A DNA stretch of 64,000 nucleotides from Poecilobothrus nobilitatus (lineage: Eukaryota > Arthropoda > Insecta > Diptera > Dolichopodidae). Each line of letters opens with the position of its first letter. Within the stretch, counting starts at the first letter, position 1. The notes under the pieces were generated by a model that was given only the letters and a program-made list of their open reading frames with translations, did no database searches and was not told the origin of the DNA. Of the stretch, positions 25,204 through 39,146 are shown piece by piece. The stretch spans positions 34,679,398-34,743,397 of the forward strand of contig OX352773.1 in NCBI GenBank assembly GCA_947095535.1, in the 5' to 3' direction. Position numbers and translations under genes: made by a program.

Positions 25204-25635
25204 CTAGAAAATTTTTATAGATACTAAGTTCAAGTTCCAAAAATACTTAATTTTATTAACTGGTGAGAGATTGACTATAAAGTTCAAAATGATTTGTTTA
25301 TTGTATGGTTGAGTACAATTGGTGGGTTGGTTTTCTGGTTCCATACTTTTGTAAAAATAAATGCACATATATTTAGGGAGAGTGTCACATGCCAGTATTT
25401 CATTTGATTCTAGTATTTTTTGACTGTATGTAAAACATATAATTAGGTGAATTTTAAATTTGGTTACAAAATCAATAATTTGATCAACTAGCAGGGATTT
25501 GGGTACGGTAGCCATCACTCTTTTTAAAAATATTTTGTTGTATATGTATATATAAAAATTATAATTAGAAAGGACTTTAAAGTTGATTACAAATGCAATC
25601 CAGTCAAATGAAATACAGGTTTGTAAATGTAACAT
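25204..25635 (-). other. Open frame of 143 codons, unrecognised
   Basis: This is the longest frame here that is not dominated by simple sequence. With about 78% AT and frequent stop codons, a chance frame of this length is uncommon but not excluded. The first Met of the longest frame is at 25635. An internal Met opens a more balanced stretch beginning MATVPKSLLVDQIIDFVTKF and continuing with Cys, Pro and Trp residues. The part just before it is Tyr-Ile repeats from TA-rich DNA, so the internal start is more believable if anything is translated. There is no signal peptide or motif I recognise, and no clear splice sites. It could be a small orphan gene, an exon, a transposon fragment or chance. 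Confidence 0.2.
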
Positions 25636-28600
25636 ACAAATTTATTAACTGAATACTAAACCCTTGATTATAAATGCAACATAAATTTTTAATGTCTATA
25701 ATTTTTAAATCTATAAATAATTTTATTTAAACGAATTGAGTTGGATGTATTTTTATGCCAAAATGCCTTGACTTATCCTATTTTAATTAAAATGCTAGAA
25801 CAATTAATTTCAAATTTTTAATTAATGGATTACATTACAAATTTGGGTATTTTTGTTGGTTAACTTTGAAAGTTTAAAATATTTTAGAAATTACGATTTA
25901 TTTAGGCAATTGAGACCTTAGAAACTTTTTTTATTGTTTAATTTGTTATAAATCCTTTGAATCTTCTTCAACTTAATTTCTTATAATCTATTTTCAGCCT
26001 ATTTTTGACTTCTATTTTAAATTAAATCTACCACATTAAATTAAAATTTTTAAATGTATTATGAATAGAGTTTAAAATTTTGAATACCATAAATTTTTAA
26101 AATTTCAACTATATGTATATACAATAAATATATTTAAAAGACCTCAACTAAATGAACTATCGAACAAGTAGGTAAAATTATTATTATTTTTTTATATTTT
26201 TTGTTTTGTTTTAAATTAAAAAAAAATTTGTTGCCTAGAACACTTGATAATACCGCAGCAAATAATGTTGCACTACATTACAATATTGGTAACAACAATA
26301 TAATAAACAAATTTTTGAATGTATATAGAATTTAACTAAAATTCAATAATTTATTCTTCCTTCCATTAAATGTATTTCAATGGTGTAGGTTGCACATTAT
26401 ACGCAGATGATAAAAAAAATTTATTTTAATGGTTTTTTTTCGCAACAATTATTATTTTCTGTTTATAATATGTATTATGTATGTATGTATGTATATATTG
26501 GCTGTAATCATTTTCATAATATAGTTAAGTATCGTTAATATAACGTTATATATACCTATTATAATTCCCGGAAATTTATAAAAAAAAAAAAACATTTTCT
26601 TTTTTTTTTTAATTAAAATTTTTCAATATGACAATAATAATTAAAATTTGAATGGATGGGTTCATCATCAGAATTATAGTAACATACAAAGGAAAAAAAA
26701 AAATTGTGGTTAAGCGTCTGTTGCCAAGTTGATAAAATGAAAAAAAAAAAAAAAAACCAAAATAAAAGGTGAGGATATTAAAAATTTATGAAAAAAAAAA
26801 TAAAAAAAATGTAACTAAAGCTTTTTTGTTGAATTAAAAACAAAAAAAAAAAATAAATAAATAAAATTCATTTATTTTTCATCATATTTTTTAACTATAT
26901 AAAAACAAAATAAATGAAATAAAAATATTTGACCATTCACCATTCATAAATTTTGTTTATTATGTCAAGTAAAAGTTGGTTATTATTATTATCTATAGCC
27001 TATAGGTGAAATTTTATATTACGATCTACTACTACAGATATATTATAAAAAAAAATGATAATTTCATTATAAAATTAAAGTGAAATTTTATTTAACTAAA
27101 ATACCATTTGACTCCCATCATTCCAATATACCAATACTAATGACAGTGACGTTAAATAGATAAAAACAAATTTAATTTTTCATTACAACACAACACTCCA
27201 ATTGATTGAAATGGTCTTATTAACCATCCCCTCTTAGTAGGCTATAGATTAAAAAAAACTTACACACAAAAACTTGACTTAACTTATTTAAAAAAAAAAT
27301 TTTTATCTGCCAGGACATTTTGAATTAAAATGATAGCAATGTCAATGATTGAAATTTATTTTTATAGCTTTGGTTAGGAGATTGGAAATGTAATTTGCTG
27401 AATTTTTTATGGTGAGATTTTTTAATCTAGGCTATTAAGTAAGTGTTAAGAACGAACCTCGATGTTAGTTTTAAATTCTTTTTTTAACATATTAGGAAAA
27501 TAAAGGATAAAAGATGTTTTTGATTATGAAAAGAAGGAATATATACGCATTGTAATATTTTGTTACAAACTATAATAAAATGGTTTCAACGAAATGATTC
27601 TGACAACCGATTTTGATTTCTGATGATAGAACAATTAATTATTTTTGAGCATGATATTGCAGTACCTTTAGTTTTTTTTTACCAATTGAAGTACGTATTT
27701 TTAAGTAATATAAATAGGATATGTTTCAAAATTTCATATACAGTATTTTGCATATATACATACATGTTTTATTTAAAATCAGTTTATTTTCGACTTAGGG
27801 GTAATTTATTGCAAGACTGTTGAAATTTTTGATTTTTACCGAATTGCATTACATTAATATTGACTATTTCGGAATGACTCCAGAATTCCCGATTCATTTA
27901 AGTTTGAATCTTCAAATAATATTTTTTCCTAAATTTTAAGTACTAATATTCCTGTTCTTGCTTGATAAACTCTCGACTTTCGACTTCAGAAAAAATATGT
28001 ACATACATATTTGGAAATTTACCTAAAACTAATATCTAAACTAAGTTATAATTTTTATCTTTTGATATTTTTATTGTTTTATAAACTGTTAAATAATTTT
28101 TATCATTTTTTTGTATATGTTACTTAAATTTTATCATCACGTGCACGTATAGCATATCCTATTTTAACAGTTTAATGTTCCGAAATCGTTTAGAAAATAG
28201 ATATGATATTATGTAATATTCTTGGTGGTTTAAGTGTAAATTTTTTTTTATGTGTAAAATGAGAGATTCAAAAGAACAAAAAAAAAAAAAAATGTACGAC
28301 CAGGATATTTATTTTATTTATATATTCATTATAATTTCATTTTAAAAATTATTGTTAGTCTATTCTTTTTATTTCTTCTTTTATTTCTGCCTTACTCAAT
28401 AGGCAATTTTTTGTTTTTTTTTGTTTTACAAATAATAATTTACAATTTTTGCTGAGTTATTTTTGTGTTCAATTTATAGGAAAAAAATGAATTCTTCAAA
28501 AAAAATAAATTATTTTGTTTTTCCCTTAAAAACCAAATAATAAAATAATAATAAAAACAAGGAAAAGAAATAAAACTAAAAGGATGAAACAACAACAAAA

Positions 28601-31048
28601 AAAAAAAAAAATTATGAGGGACAGATTATGGGAGCCTTTCTATGAGACATAAACGACAAACATACATTTATATAGAAGAAAAGTTTTTTGTTTTTCAAGT
28701 ATATTTTCTAAAATTTTTATCACAAAAAATATATATATATATATTTATGTCCGGGATTATGAGTATGTGCAAAACAAGGATTTTTAAAATATTTAGGTCA
28801 AATTTATAAAAAAAATAAAAATAAACAATAATAATAAAAAATAAATGAAAAAAAATATAACATTAAAAGAGCGAATATGATAAAGTTCAGAGAAATTAGA
28901 TAATTTTTGTAGATTTCATTTTTATTATCCTATACGTTCATATTATATTCAGGAATAAGGACAAGAATAATCGATTAGGGATATAAAAAACAAAAACATA
29001 GTGATACAAAAAGACTTTCTAAAAAAAAAAAAATAGAGGAATAATATAAAATCAAATTATCGTATATATGTTTTAAGTTAGGATTTATAATATAAAATGT
29101 TCCGAAACAAAAAAAAATTGATAAGTAATAACAAAATTATATAAAAAAGATAAATATTTTTTATTTTAAATATTTGAAGATTTTTTTATTTTTTAGAACT
29201 TTAAAATTTTAAAAAATCCTTTTGTAGTTGAAAAATACATAGCTAGTATCTATATGTATATGCAAATATTAATTTCAGTTTTTTATATCATAACTTTTTT
29301 TTTTTTTTTGAAAAGATTTAATATTATACATACGTATATATATCTAAAATACAATTAATTTTTAGTATAAAGATTTAAAAATGTAGAAAATGTTGAGTAC
29401 ACCATTCTTTAACTCATATGGCAAAATTTAAAACTGATACTGAAGCTTTCGTAGTATTTTATTTGAATGAAATGTTGCGTAACAAAAACCTTTTTTTTTA
29501 CAATTTTTTTGAACATATTATAATTTTCGAAATGATGATCTTTATATCTCAAAAAAAATTTTATGTATAAAACTTTAAAATTTATGCAAAAAAAAAAAAA
29601 ATATACATTTTTTCAAAAATTTAAAAGTGAAGTTTGAACTTTACTTTTCTGTGTAGTAAAGAAAATTTATATTCCTAAAAGATCCATTATAAGATGTTAA
29701 GTCCCACGTGTATCATCGGTATACATCGATTTCGTAAATGTTTCGAAATCCTGTACTTATCCGATGTACATAAAAATAAACTTGGATAAAGTTCCACTTG
29801 TATCACCGGTGAAAAATACTGAATCTTCTCAAAGTCCCGAATCAATTTAATAAACTTTTTCTTTTACTTTTAAAAATGTTTACCGGTCATATATTGGAAC
29901 TTAACGCAAGTTTTTTTTTGTTGACCGGCGAGCATCATGGTTCTTTTAAAAATTTATTATCTCGTCTCGTTCGATTGTCGAAATTTTATTTACCAATCAA
30001 TCCATTTAATTATATGTGGGTATCCTTTAAATTTGTATACGAAATTATGATAAGTATAAGATAAATTTTTCAAAGAAAAACTTTATTAAAAAATAAGTTT
30101 GTTTTGAAGATTTTGATTAGTCTATAAAATAGAATATGTTTGAAAACTTTTTTAATGGAAAAAAGTTATTTGTTAAACAAAATTTATATTAGTTTATTGT
30201 CTTATTTGTTGGTATTTTTGTGTTTTTTAAATCTATTAAATTTATTTAAAATAAACATCAATGAATTACATTTTTTCATCTATTTCTATTTTATTTTTAT
30301 TTAAAAATTTAAAAAACAAAAAAAAACCCACAACTAAAAAATGAAAACTTAAAGTGAACCATATTTTAAAGTGTCAAGCTCACAAGTACTCAATAAAATC
30401 ACTTGTATTGCATTGTACTACAACATAGTGGAATAGTTATATTAAATATACTTAAAATTTTACTTAGAGTAAAAAATAGATGTTCACTTATAGTACCAAA
30501 TTCAATAGTTACCAAAAAAAAAAATAAATATCCTCTAAATGTTCATGTTTTTAAAAAACATTTTTCCATCATTTAATAGTAATCATTGAGAACCAAAAAA
30601 AATCTCAAATGCATTAATGTATTATACATTACATATTATATAATTTTCATATCTGTAATATAAAGAAAAAAAAAATTGTGAATGAAGTTCAAGATAAAAA
30701 TTACAGATTTATATTATATATATATATAAATTTGCCATTTTGCCATTTTCATCATTGTATACTTTACAAATTTTTTATAAATAATCATTAAATTTATATT
30801 TTTTATTTTGAATTCATTGGTAGATATATGTATTATAAACAAATCCCTAAAATTCACTAACGGTATTTAGAATTTGATAATAACAACATTGATAACAAGA
30901 GCTGTGGTATAATAATAACAGTAACAAAATGTTGACAACATTATAATATAACTTTTAATAAACATGGAACTTAATGCATTTAAAATCCTTTTTAACATAG
31001 AGTTTATAAATTTTTATATTTATATGGAAGTTATAGTATATAAAATAT
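25636..31048. other. AT-rich non-coding stretch
   Basis: Contains a (TATG)n patch at 26475-26494, a 10-bp palindrome ACGTGCACGT at 28139-28148 and an imperfect 20-bp direct repeat around CCAC(G/T)TGTATCA(T/C)CGGT (29701-29720 and 29791-29810, about 17 of 20 identical). The 62-codon frame at 29876-30064 overlaps a less AT-rich patch but shows no family features. Confidence 0.45.
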
Positions 31049-31458
31049 CAGGGCCGAATTAAGACCCATAGATGCACTTAAAAAAAAAATTACAATACTT
31101 TACATTAGCCATCGTGAACGCACTTTTAAAGTTTATCGAAGTAAAAATATTGGCACTAACACTTTTAAAACTAATCGCACATAATGCCGTCTAAAAAAAA
31201 AATTCCTATAACTATGCTATAGTATATAGTTTAAGAAACACCCGTATTTTGGAAATCAGAAGTCGGAGTACAAGAATACTAGTGTGGTTGCTTACAATAG
31301 GCTAAAGCTAGTGTACGATTGCATAACCTAAGTAAAATTTATTTACAATAAAAAAAAAAAGTGACACTGTTGTTCGTCATTTTAGAATTTCTGTGGTGCC
31401 CCAATTATTATGATGTTCTAAATAAGTGCTTAGTTTGCTTATAGTTTATCCAGCACTG
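31049..31458. mobile_element. hAT-like non-autonomous DNA transposon relic, about 410 bp
   Basis: The left end reads CAGGGCCGAATTAAGACC. The right end, read inward on the minus strand, is CAGTGCTGGATAAACTATAA. The first 14 bases agree at about 10 positions, giving an imperfect terminal inverted repeat that begins CAG(G/T)GC, as in many insect hAT-superfamily ends. Inside the right end, minus-strand GGGGCACCAC and ACTAAGCACTT match the GGxGCCCC/GxGCAC style of sequence common in such elements. No transposase frame is present, so it would be non-autonomous. The 8-bp flanks (TAAAATAT left, ATAAATAA right) are not a clean target-site duplication, suggesting age. Confidence 0.6.
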
Positions 31459-32750
31459 ATAAATAATATATATATTTATGTATATACATATATAACAGTT
31501 GTATTGCAGTTGTTTTATGTCGTAAACTATCAAAAAATATTCTAAGAAATAGAAATATAAAAGATTTACTATAATACATATGTATGTATTCTCTTAAATG
31601 CATTATAATGCATGCTTATATATGTACATATGTATGTATATTTTGCAATTTTTAGATATTATGATCCTTATAATAAAAATCCTTTTTTTTGTTTTTTTTT
31701 TTATAAATGTTCATGTGTTTATTCAGATAATATTTTGCGTTAAATTTTTTTTCTTTTTACTTTTAAAAAAAGAACATTTTCCATATATTTCAATGACAGT
31801 TATTTTTTTCTCCCGCTCTCTGTTATTCTTTTTGTTGCTATTATTATTGTTGTTGTTTTTTTGTTGTTGTAATCTACAATAATATTTTAACATTTTCATA
31901 TCTTCTAGACTTCTATTATTGTAACTATTAAGTATGTAAGAACATATAATATATATATATATATATATGTATTGTATAAAAAAAGTACATATAGAAGAAA
32001 AAACAAAAAAGAAACAACGTTCAACAGAGTCAATGAAGCGTTTAAAGTTGCCATAAAGTCTGATAAGAAAATTATTATTATTTTTATTGTATTTTCTATA
32101 CATGTTTATATGTATGTATAGTGAAAGTGAAGAAAGAAAGAAAAAAAAAATAAAATAAAAAAGAGATAGTGATAAAAACAAAAAAAATAGAAAAACAACA
32201 AATTGATGAGAGGGTTTATTTAAAATTGTTTAACCAAAACAAAAAGAAAAAATCAAATGTACAAAAAAAATACTATGGTGAAAAAACGAAAAAAAAAAAG
32301 TTTTCAAAATTCAAGATGGCTGAATAAAAATAACTGTAAAATAAATTATTTTGCACTAAAAGAAAATATAATAGAAAATAAAAAAAAACAAATTGCACAT
32401 ATACAATTGTAATATACATATATAACATTAAGCAATAGATAAGCGACTAAAAGCAACTGAAAATTAAAAATTTATTTGTACTTTAGGAATTTTCCAAAAA
32501 AAAAAAAAAAAAAAAATACGTGGTTGAATTGAATAAATGAACTGATGGTATTGAAATCAATAGAAAATATAAATTTAAAAAGATATTGATAGATATGTAT
32601 ATATATATCAATATATATATGTATTTATAATAATTCAATTTTATATGTCTATCCTTTTTCTTTTATTTTTTTCTATTTCTTTTTCATTTCATTTTCAAAC
32701 TAACTTATATCATCTTTCATCGTTTTTTGTTTGATTTTGCTTTAACAACT

Positions 32751-32795
32751 GATGATGATGATGATGATGATGATGATAATAATGATGACGATATA
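32751..32795. repeat. (GAT)n trinucleotide microsatellite
   Basis: About nine near-perfect GAT units, then degenerate GATAATAATGATGACGAT. It is not within a credible coding frame. Confidence 0.9.
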
Positions 32796-35131
32796 GTGAT
32801 AGAAATGATAAAGATGAAATTTTCATGTCCATTTTAATTTTTACTTTTCCCTTAATTTTTTTATTTTATTGTTCATTTTTATTTTTTTTTTTTTCAGTTG
32901 AAAAGAAAATTGAATTTTAGAACGGGAATAAATTTTATCTCTTTTAGTTTAAGAAAGAAAGAGTTGAAATCAAAATAAAACTGTATTATTTTTCTGTTTT
33001 TTTTTTTTGTTTTTTGTATTGAAGGGGTATATGTAAACTAAAGAGCAAAAGGATCAACTAAACCTGTCAAAAGAAATCTGTTTTTTTTTTTTTTTGTGTT
33101 GTTTTCTTTTTTATTTTAAGATTTTCTCTTACTGATATCCGTTTGGTTCAATTTTTTTAATCCAGAATTTTTGAATACAAGAAAAAAAAAAAAAACATAC
33201 AAGAAAACAAAATCAAGAAGGAATTTATATAGAAAGGATCGTTCAGAAAAAAGAAAAGCAATAACAAAAATAAAAATCATTTAAGATGAAATGACTTTGA
33301 AATTTAGAATAGAGTTTATTTCTATCATCAGTTTATATTATTTCACTTTTTCTTCTGTATATTTTGAAATTTTCAATTTTATTTTACTTTTCTTTTTCTA
33401 GTTTTATTTTTATTTATTTTTTTTTTTTTTATATTTTTAAAAGGATTTTAAAGGGTTCATCAAGTTTTTGACCAGAAACATTTATTTTCTTGTTCAAAAT
33501 TTTTTTTATTGTAAATACATAGGTAGCTATAATATATACTATATACATATTAGATGAACTTTTTAGATACAATACCATAAGTATCGATACTATTTAAGAT
33601 CTATTTTTGGTTTTGTTTTGAATTCAAGTTGAATTCACAATTTACCATGTACTTACATTAATACTATGTATACACATTTATACGAAATTCAATTTATATT
33701 ATATTATACAACAATTTAAAAAGTATAGTTTTAAAATAAGAGCAAAAAAAAAAAAAAAAAAAAAACGAACGTGATCAAATTCACTTTATACTATTATACA
33801 ACCTGGAATCCTTTTCTTGTTTTATATTTTATATCTTTTTTTTTATGTAATTATTTTTAGTTTTTATTGTTAATTTTTTTTTTGCAATATTAAGTACATA
33901 TAGTTTTTATAGAATATTCTGTACTAAATTGAATTGCATTTACAACAGATGGCATTAAAAAAAGAATTTTTAGGTACTTATTTTGTATTGCTTCTCCAGG
34001 AATTGTATACGTATGTAATTGTAGAATTGAGTAAAAGAAAAAAATTTAAACAGAAAATTTCAAGGAAGGAAAATGAAAAAAAAAGAATTAGGATTAAACT
34101 TTCTTTTTTTTTTTTTTTTTACTGTACTTTTCATTTTATGTAATACAGTTCTCGTAATAGGATTTTTTTTTGTTTTTATATTTTAATTTAATATTCTATT
34201 GCAGTTTTTCTAAGAAAAAAAAAAAAAAGAAAGTACTATGTATGTAATATTGATAAAAAATTTATTAGTATAAATATTTTTTTTATTTTTTTTTATTTTA
34301 CCGTGGGTTATAATTTGCAAAATATATGTATGTAAGTATATATAAAGAATGAACATAAAAAATAATTTTTCAATTAAATAGATAATAATTGAAAAATTGA
34401 AAAGTTTTTATATAAATTATGTGACAGATTTTTTTTTAATTCTTTCAAAATACAAAAAAGCAAAAAAAAAAAATTAAAAGATTTCTTTCTTTATTATATT
34501 GAAAATGTGTTATAAGAAAATTATTTAATTACAATCTTGTAGAAAAAAATAAAAATTAATTTTGAAAAGAAATCCTATATACTATAAAATTATAATTAGC
34601 TTTCATATAATTATTATTATACCTCATTTAAACATAAAAATTTTAGAATACTAAATTTCAAAAGTATTAAGGATATTTCTACAATAAATATTTTTGTTTT
34701 TGAAGTTTAGGTGGGAAAATTGGGGGCATCTCTAATTTCTAAGTACATATTTTTTAAGTATATATGAATTATGGATTTATTGCGTACAAATACTTATAAT
34801 AACATAATATGTAAGTTTTTTATATAATTTTCCAAGTTCATATGTATTATTTATTAAATATAGTATGTTTTATATTAAAATATTTTGGAATGAATTTTTA
34901 TCTACAGATAAAATATAAAGCATAAAGAATTTTTGATTTTAGCTTAAATTCGGCTTAGATGAAATTTTAAATCCGTTTTTTTTTAAATAAAATCACTTCT
35001 ATATCAGAACAAAAATTAATTTTGATAATTCGCTAACATTTTATTATAATTTATTTAAAAAAAAATAATTGAATCGCATTCAGTTTTTTTTTCTTCAAAA
35101 TTTCATATATAATATAGGGAATCTTGTCTTA

Positions 35132-35190
35132 TCTTATTTAATTTTTCTTATTCATATTTAATTTTTCTTATTCATATTTAATTTTTTTTA
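35132..35190 (+). repeat. 20-bp tandem repeat, about 2.5-3 copies
   Basis: ATTTTTCTTATTCATATTTA occurs exactly twice in a row (35141-35160 and 35161-35180), with a partial copy before and an ATTTTTTTTA remnant after. A local slippage duplication. Confidence 0.85.
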
Positions 35191-38016
35191 AAAATTCTTT
35201 AAATGTTTTTATGTGAAATTTTTTTTTCTAATATTTAGAAATTAAATATTCAGGCCATTTATAATTGAATGATCATAGGCTGGAAATAATATGAGTGTTG
35301 GTCATGTTCTCGTTGTCTCATATATTATCCTAAGATATGGACATAACAATATTAACTAAGATGAAAAACTAAAAAAGTAACTACAATCTGTTACGATCAA
35401 AAATTCTTAATTATAATAATATATGTAATTCAATAATACAATAGTTAACTTATATACAAGTAAAAAGAAATGGTTTAAATGTAAATAAAAAAAATATTGT
35501 ATAAAAAGTGCATTTTATACATAGTTACATTAATTCATGTTGTATGTTAATATCAATCTAAGAATATTTTTGTGTTTTGACAGTTTTAAAATGGAAGGTT
35601 AAAATAATTTAAATTATTATATAATATGTTTACATAAAAAAATATTTTATATTTAAATACAATTACAAATAAATTCTAGATTATTATTAATTAATAAAAT
35701 GTAAAAATCTAATTAGTTGTTGGTTTTTTTGTTTTTGAAAATTTCTTATACCTTTTCTTATAAATATTAACAAAGATATGAATGATATTTAAACTTTTAT
35801 ATTTTTCCTGCTTTTTATATATTTTTTTTTTTCTAATTAAAATTCAAAAAAACCCACTGTAAATATGAAATAATAATTTAAATAAATGTATACATTTTAA
35901 ATGTAGGTGGAAAAGATGTTTCATGATTAGATATATATAAATAAAAAAATAAAAATCTCTTTTTATTAAAAATATTGAATAAATTAATTTTAAGTAAAAA
36001 CAATTTTAAACTAACCTTGAAATTTGTAGTAAAAAATTTTGTATTTTCCTTCCCTTTTAAAATTAAATTTCACTTCTTAACTTAAAGTCAAATAAAAAAA
36101 AAAAATTTTTTTTTTTAACGTCGCTAACTTTTCTACTGTTTTTCTAAAGTTTTAAAAGTAATATTTCATTTTTATCACTTCATTTTACCTTTTAAAATTG
36201 ATTTTTAAATTAAAATTAATTATATATATATATTTATTATTAAAAATATAAATTTAATTTTAAAAATTAATTAACTTAAATAAATAACACAAAAACAAAA
36301 AAAAAAAAAAATCAAAAATGCATATTAAAAATAAATTCACCTCACACAAAAAGTTTTATTATTAAAAATGCAGAAATTGTATCTTAAAAATTCTCCTTTA
36401 AAATTAAATAAATGCAATGCGCAAGAAGAGATTCAAACTAAAACTGAATCAGAACTTTTACGTATATTTTCCATAGATTTTCTCAATTTAATTTTTCCTT
36501 TCAATTGTTTTTTTGTTTTTTATTTTTCAAAACTCAGTTTAAATAAACAATATATTTTACTCTTTCACACTTATTTAATTCACTCCTAAAAAATGAAAAT
36601 TTCTGCAAAGATTTAAAAAAATTCAAGAGAATTTAATAATACAAATACATACAATGAAAACAGAAAACTGATCGTGCGTGTTTATTGATCCCCACTTTAT
36701 ATCGATAATCAAACCACAATGAGAATATAATTTATGAGAGCCAGAGAAAATATTATTTTAAGAGAGAATTTAAATTTTTAAGTAAATAAATAAATATGAA
36801 TGCAGGCTTTAAAAATATATTGTTGAATATAATTTGGATTGGATCTTATAATTTGGATACATTTTTGTTTATATACATATGTATTTGTTATTTTTGTTGT
36901 ATTTTAAAAACACGCTCAGGCTTCAGATCTTATTAAAATGTAACACAATCACAAATGTAAATAAAGATGAGGGCGTGCCTAATTAAGTATATGAGAATGT
37001 TTAACTTAATACTATTCGTTTAAGATTTGTTACTTTTAATGTGAGATTGATGAGTATTGTTTTTGTTGCTGTTATTTTTAGACTTTCTATTAAAAAAAAA
37101 AAAAAACTTAAACAATGAGTGTATATATATAAAATACAAATATACGATATATTTTATTTATATAAAATAATTAAAGGGGTGGAGTATTTAAAAGAAGAAT
37201 ATAATTTTTTTTTTTAAATCGATTTTGATTTGAAGCTAAGCTTATCGTTTGATAATTGATTGGAGTCTTTTGTTTTTTTGTTTTTTTGTCTTTTTGATTT
37301 TGAAAAGTATATAAGGATTACTTTATAATCATATATGTTTATAAGTATGTGTGTATGATTGAAGTTTTGATTTGACAATTATGTATTTGTATAAAAGTTT
37401 TTTTGTTGTTTTTCTAAGCGTTTCGTTTTTTATTATTATTGTTTTTATTGTTTACTTTGTATACAGATGTCGTTAAGATAATTAACGTTTTAATTTGATA
37501 CGAGCAATAATCGTAATATGAATATGAGGGCGTTTTTTTTTTTTTTTTTTGTAACTTCGTAAAATTATAAGAGCAATTTTTTTTTTTAATCTTTAGTTAG
37601 TTTTTTTTTTGTTGTTCTCTGTGGTCATTTCTTAAAATAAAATTTTTCTGCACAAACGTTTATTTTATGGATTAATTATAATATGAAGTTAAATTTTATT
37701 TATTAATATTGAATTGAAGAAAGTTTTTTTTTTGTTTTATTTTTATTGTTTTGAATTGTGGGTGGATGGGAAAATCGATATAGTATTATAAAATATTCAT
37801 ATAGCTATGTAGAAAAAGATTTATGAATTGAAGATGATTTCAAATAGTAGTTTAAGATAATAATATCGAAATGTTATGAAATTAATTGCAAAATTTATTT
37901 TATTATTTTTTAAAACTAAATTATGAAATCATTTTATTTTAATTTTAGCTCAAGATATTAGGTAACAGAAATGTAAAATTATATTTATTGGAAATAATTA
38001 TTTTTTCAATAACAAT

Positions 38017-38128
38017 TTCATTGATATTTTTGTTTATTAAGTTGATAATAAATAGTTTGCGGATCCTTGATTTTATTAAGATTATTTCGAAAATATTCAA
38101 AAGTCTTAATTTTAAACTGATTAAATAA
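38017..38128 (+). repeat. Dispersed repeat, copy A of a diverged pair
   Basis: Shares about 112 bp with 39147-39258 in the same orientation. The right-hand part, from CGGATC to CTGATTAAATAAA, is clearest: roughly 60 of 71 positions agree by eye. The left part is more diverged (TTCATTGATATTTTT versus TTCCATTAATATTTTT). No inverted termini or tail are visible, so class is unknown. Confidence 0.7.
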
Positions 38129-39045
38129 AATTTTGTTATACAATATGAAAATAGGTAGGTATTATTAAATTTTTATCTTAGATTTATACTACATATATAT
38201 GTATTCGTGCTTAGATTAATGTTTAAAATATATAAGACTAAATTAAATTAATGTTTTAAGATAGTTTATTAAAATTGATGGAAACTAGATATAATATTAT
38301 TAGGAATAAAGATTATAGAATAAAAAACACCATTTTAATATTTTTGATGCATTTTTTGATAAAATCAACAACATGTTCGATTTTCCACAATTTTTCCTTT
38401 TAAATTGATATATTTGTATAAAGTTTAATTTTTTATGCATTATCGTTTATATGAATTAGTGGGGAATGTAGGTATAACATAAAATTTCATCACAGGAGCC
38501 TTCTTTTTCTAAATTATACATATGTAGGTATATTTTTGCCATTATATAATTTATGTACTTATAGGTACTAGGTAACGAAATAAAATTCTCCATATTTATA
38601 GAAATTTAGTTTAGTACAATACTTAATAAATATTTTTTATATATACCTACCTATTAATATATAATATAGATATCAAAAATCAAATCGCTTTAATTTATAA
38701 TTTCTTTTTTTTAGTTACCGCCCCTATAAGTTGCATAGGCCATCCACTAAGTCATTATTTATATTTGACTAAGCTTCAGTTTTTGGGAATCTTTAATTTC
38801 GCTAAACCGTTGATCACTCGTCTGTAGCTATTAATAGTACAATACTATGAGATATTTCTTTTATTTTTACGCCATCTATTATCTTATACAAGAATTATGT
38901 TTTATTATTATTTGTATTATATATTATAATATGATATTAATTATAATTTATAAGACATATAAATACTTATTTTTAATTTAATTATACATATTATACTAAA
39001 CTAGTTAAGAAAAATCTATATTATTTTTTATTAATTTATATGACC

Positions 39046-39100
39046 TAACCGGCGTTTGAACCCAACACCTTGCGTATGAAATCACTACACCATTGGCTGG
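39046..39100 (-). mobile_element. tRNA-like fragment, probably a second SINE type
   Basis: The minus strand reads an A-box-like TGGTGTAGTGATT and, about 30 bases on, a B-box-like GGTTCAAACGCC ending near CCGGTTAGGTC. Spacing is shorter than in a tRNA gene and a cloverleaf does not close, so this is a degenerate pol III promoter region rather than a tRNA. The sequence differs from the main SINE family. It sits just upstream of repeat copy B. Confidence 0.45.
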
Positions 39101-39146
39101 CTAATTTTAATTTTAATTTATTATTTAATTAATGTTTCTATAAGAA

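Larger units (their letters stand above)
31459..38016. other. AT-rich non-coding stretch
   Basis: Contains (TA)n at about 31945-31968, a perfect 16-bp palindrome ATGCATTATAATGCAT at 31598-31613, the (GAT)n tract, the 20-bp tandem repeat at 35.1 kb, and an inverted pair ATATTGATA/TATCAATAT (32583-32591/32606-32614). The 152-codon minus frame at 31723-32181 is Asn, Phe and Leu runs over simple sequence and I do not accept it. Long A runs lie near 32495-32516 and 33746-33765. Confidence 0.5.

Noticed and set aside
31598..31613. Perfect palindrome ATGCATTATAATGCAT
   Set aside because: Short and AT-rich; noted within the stretch description but not strong enough for a separate functional claim.
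31723..32181. 152-codon minus-strand open frame, the longest in the window
   Set aside because: Its protein is runs of Phe, Leu, Asn and Ser-Leu produced by T tracts, (TA)n and TTG/TTA repeats; no domain-like segment.
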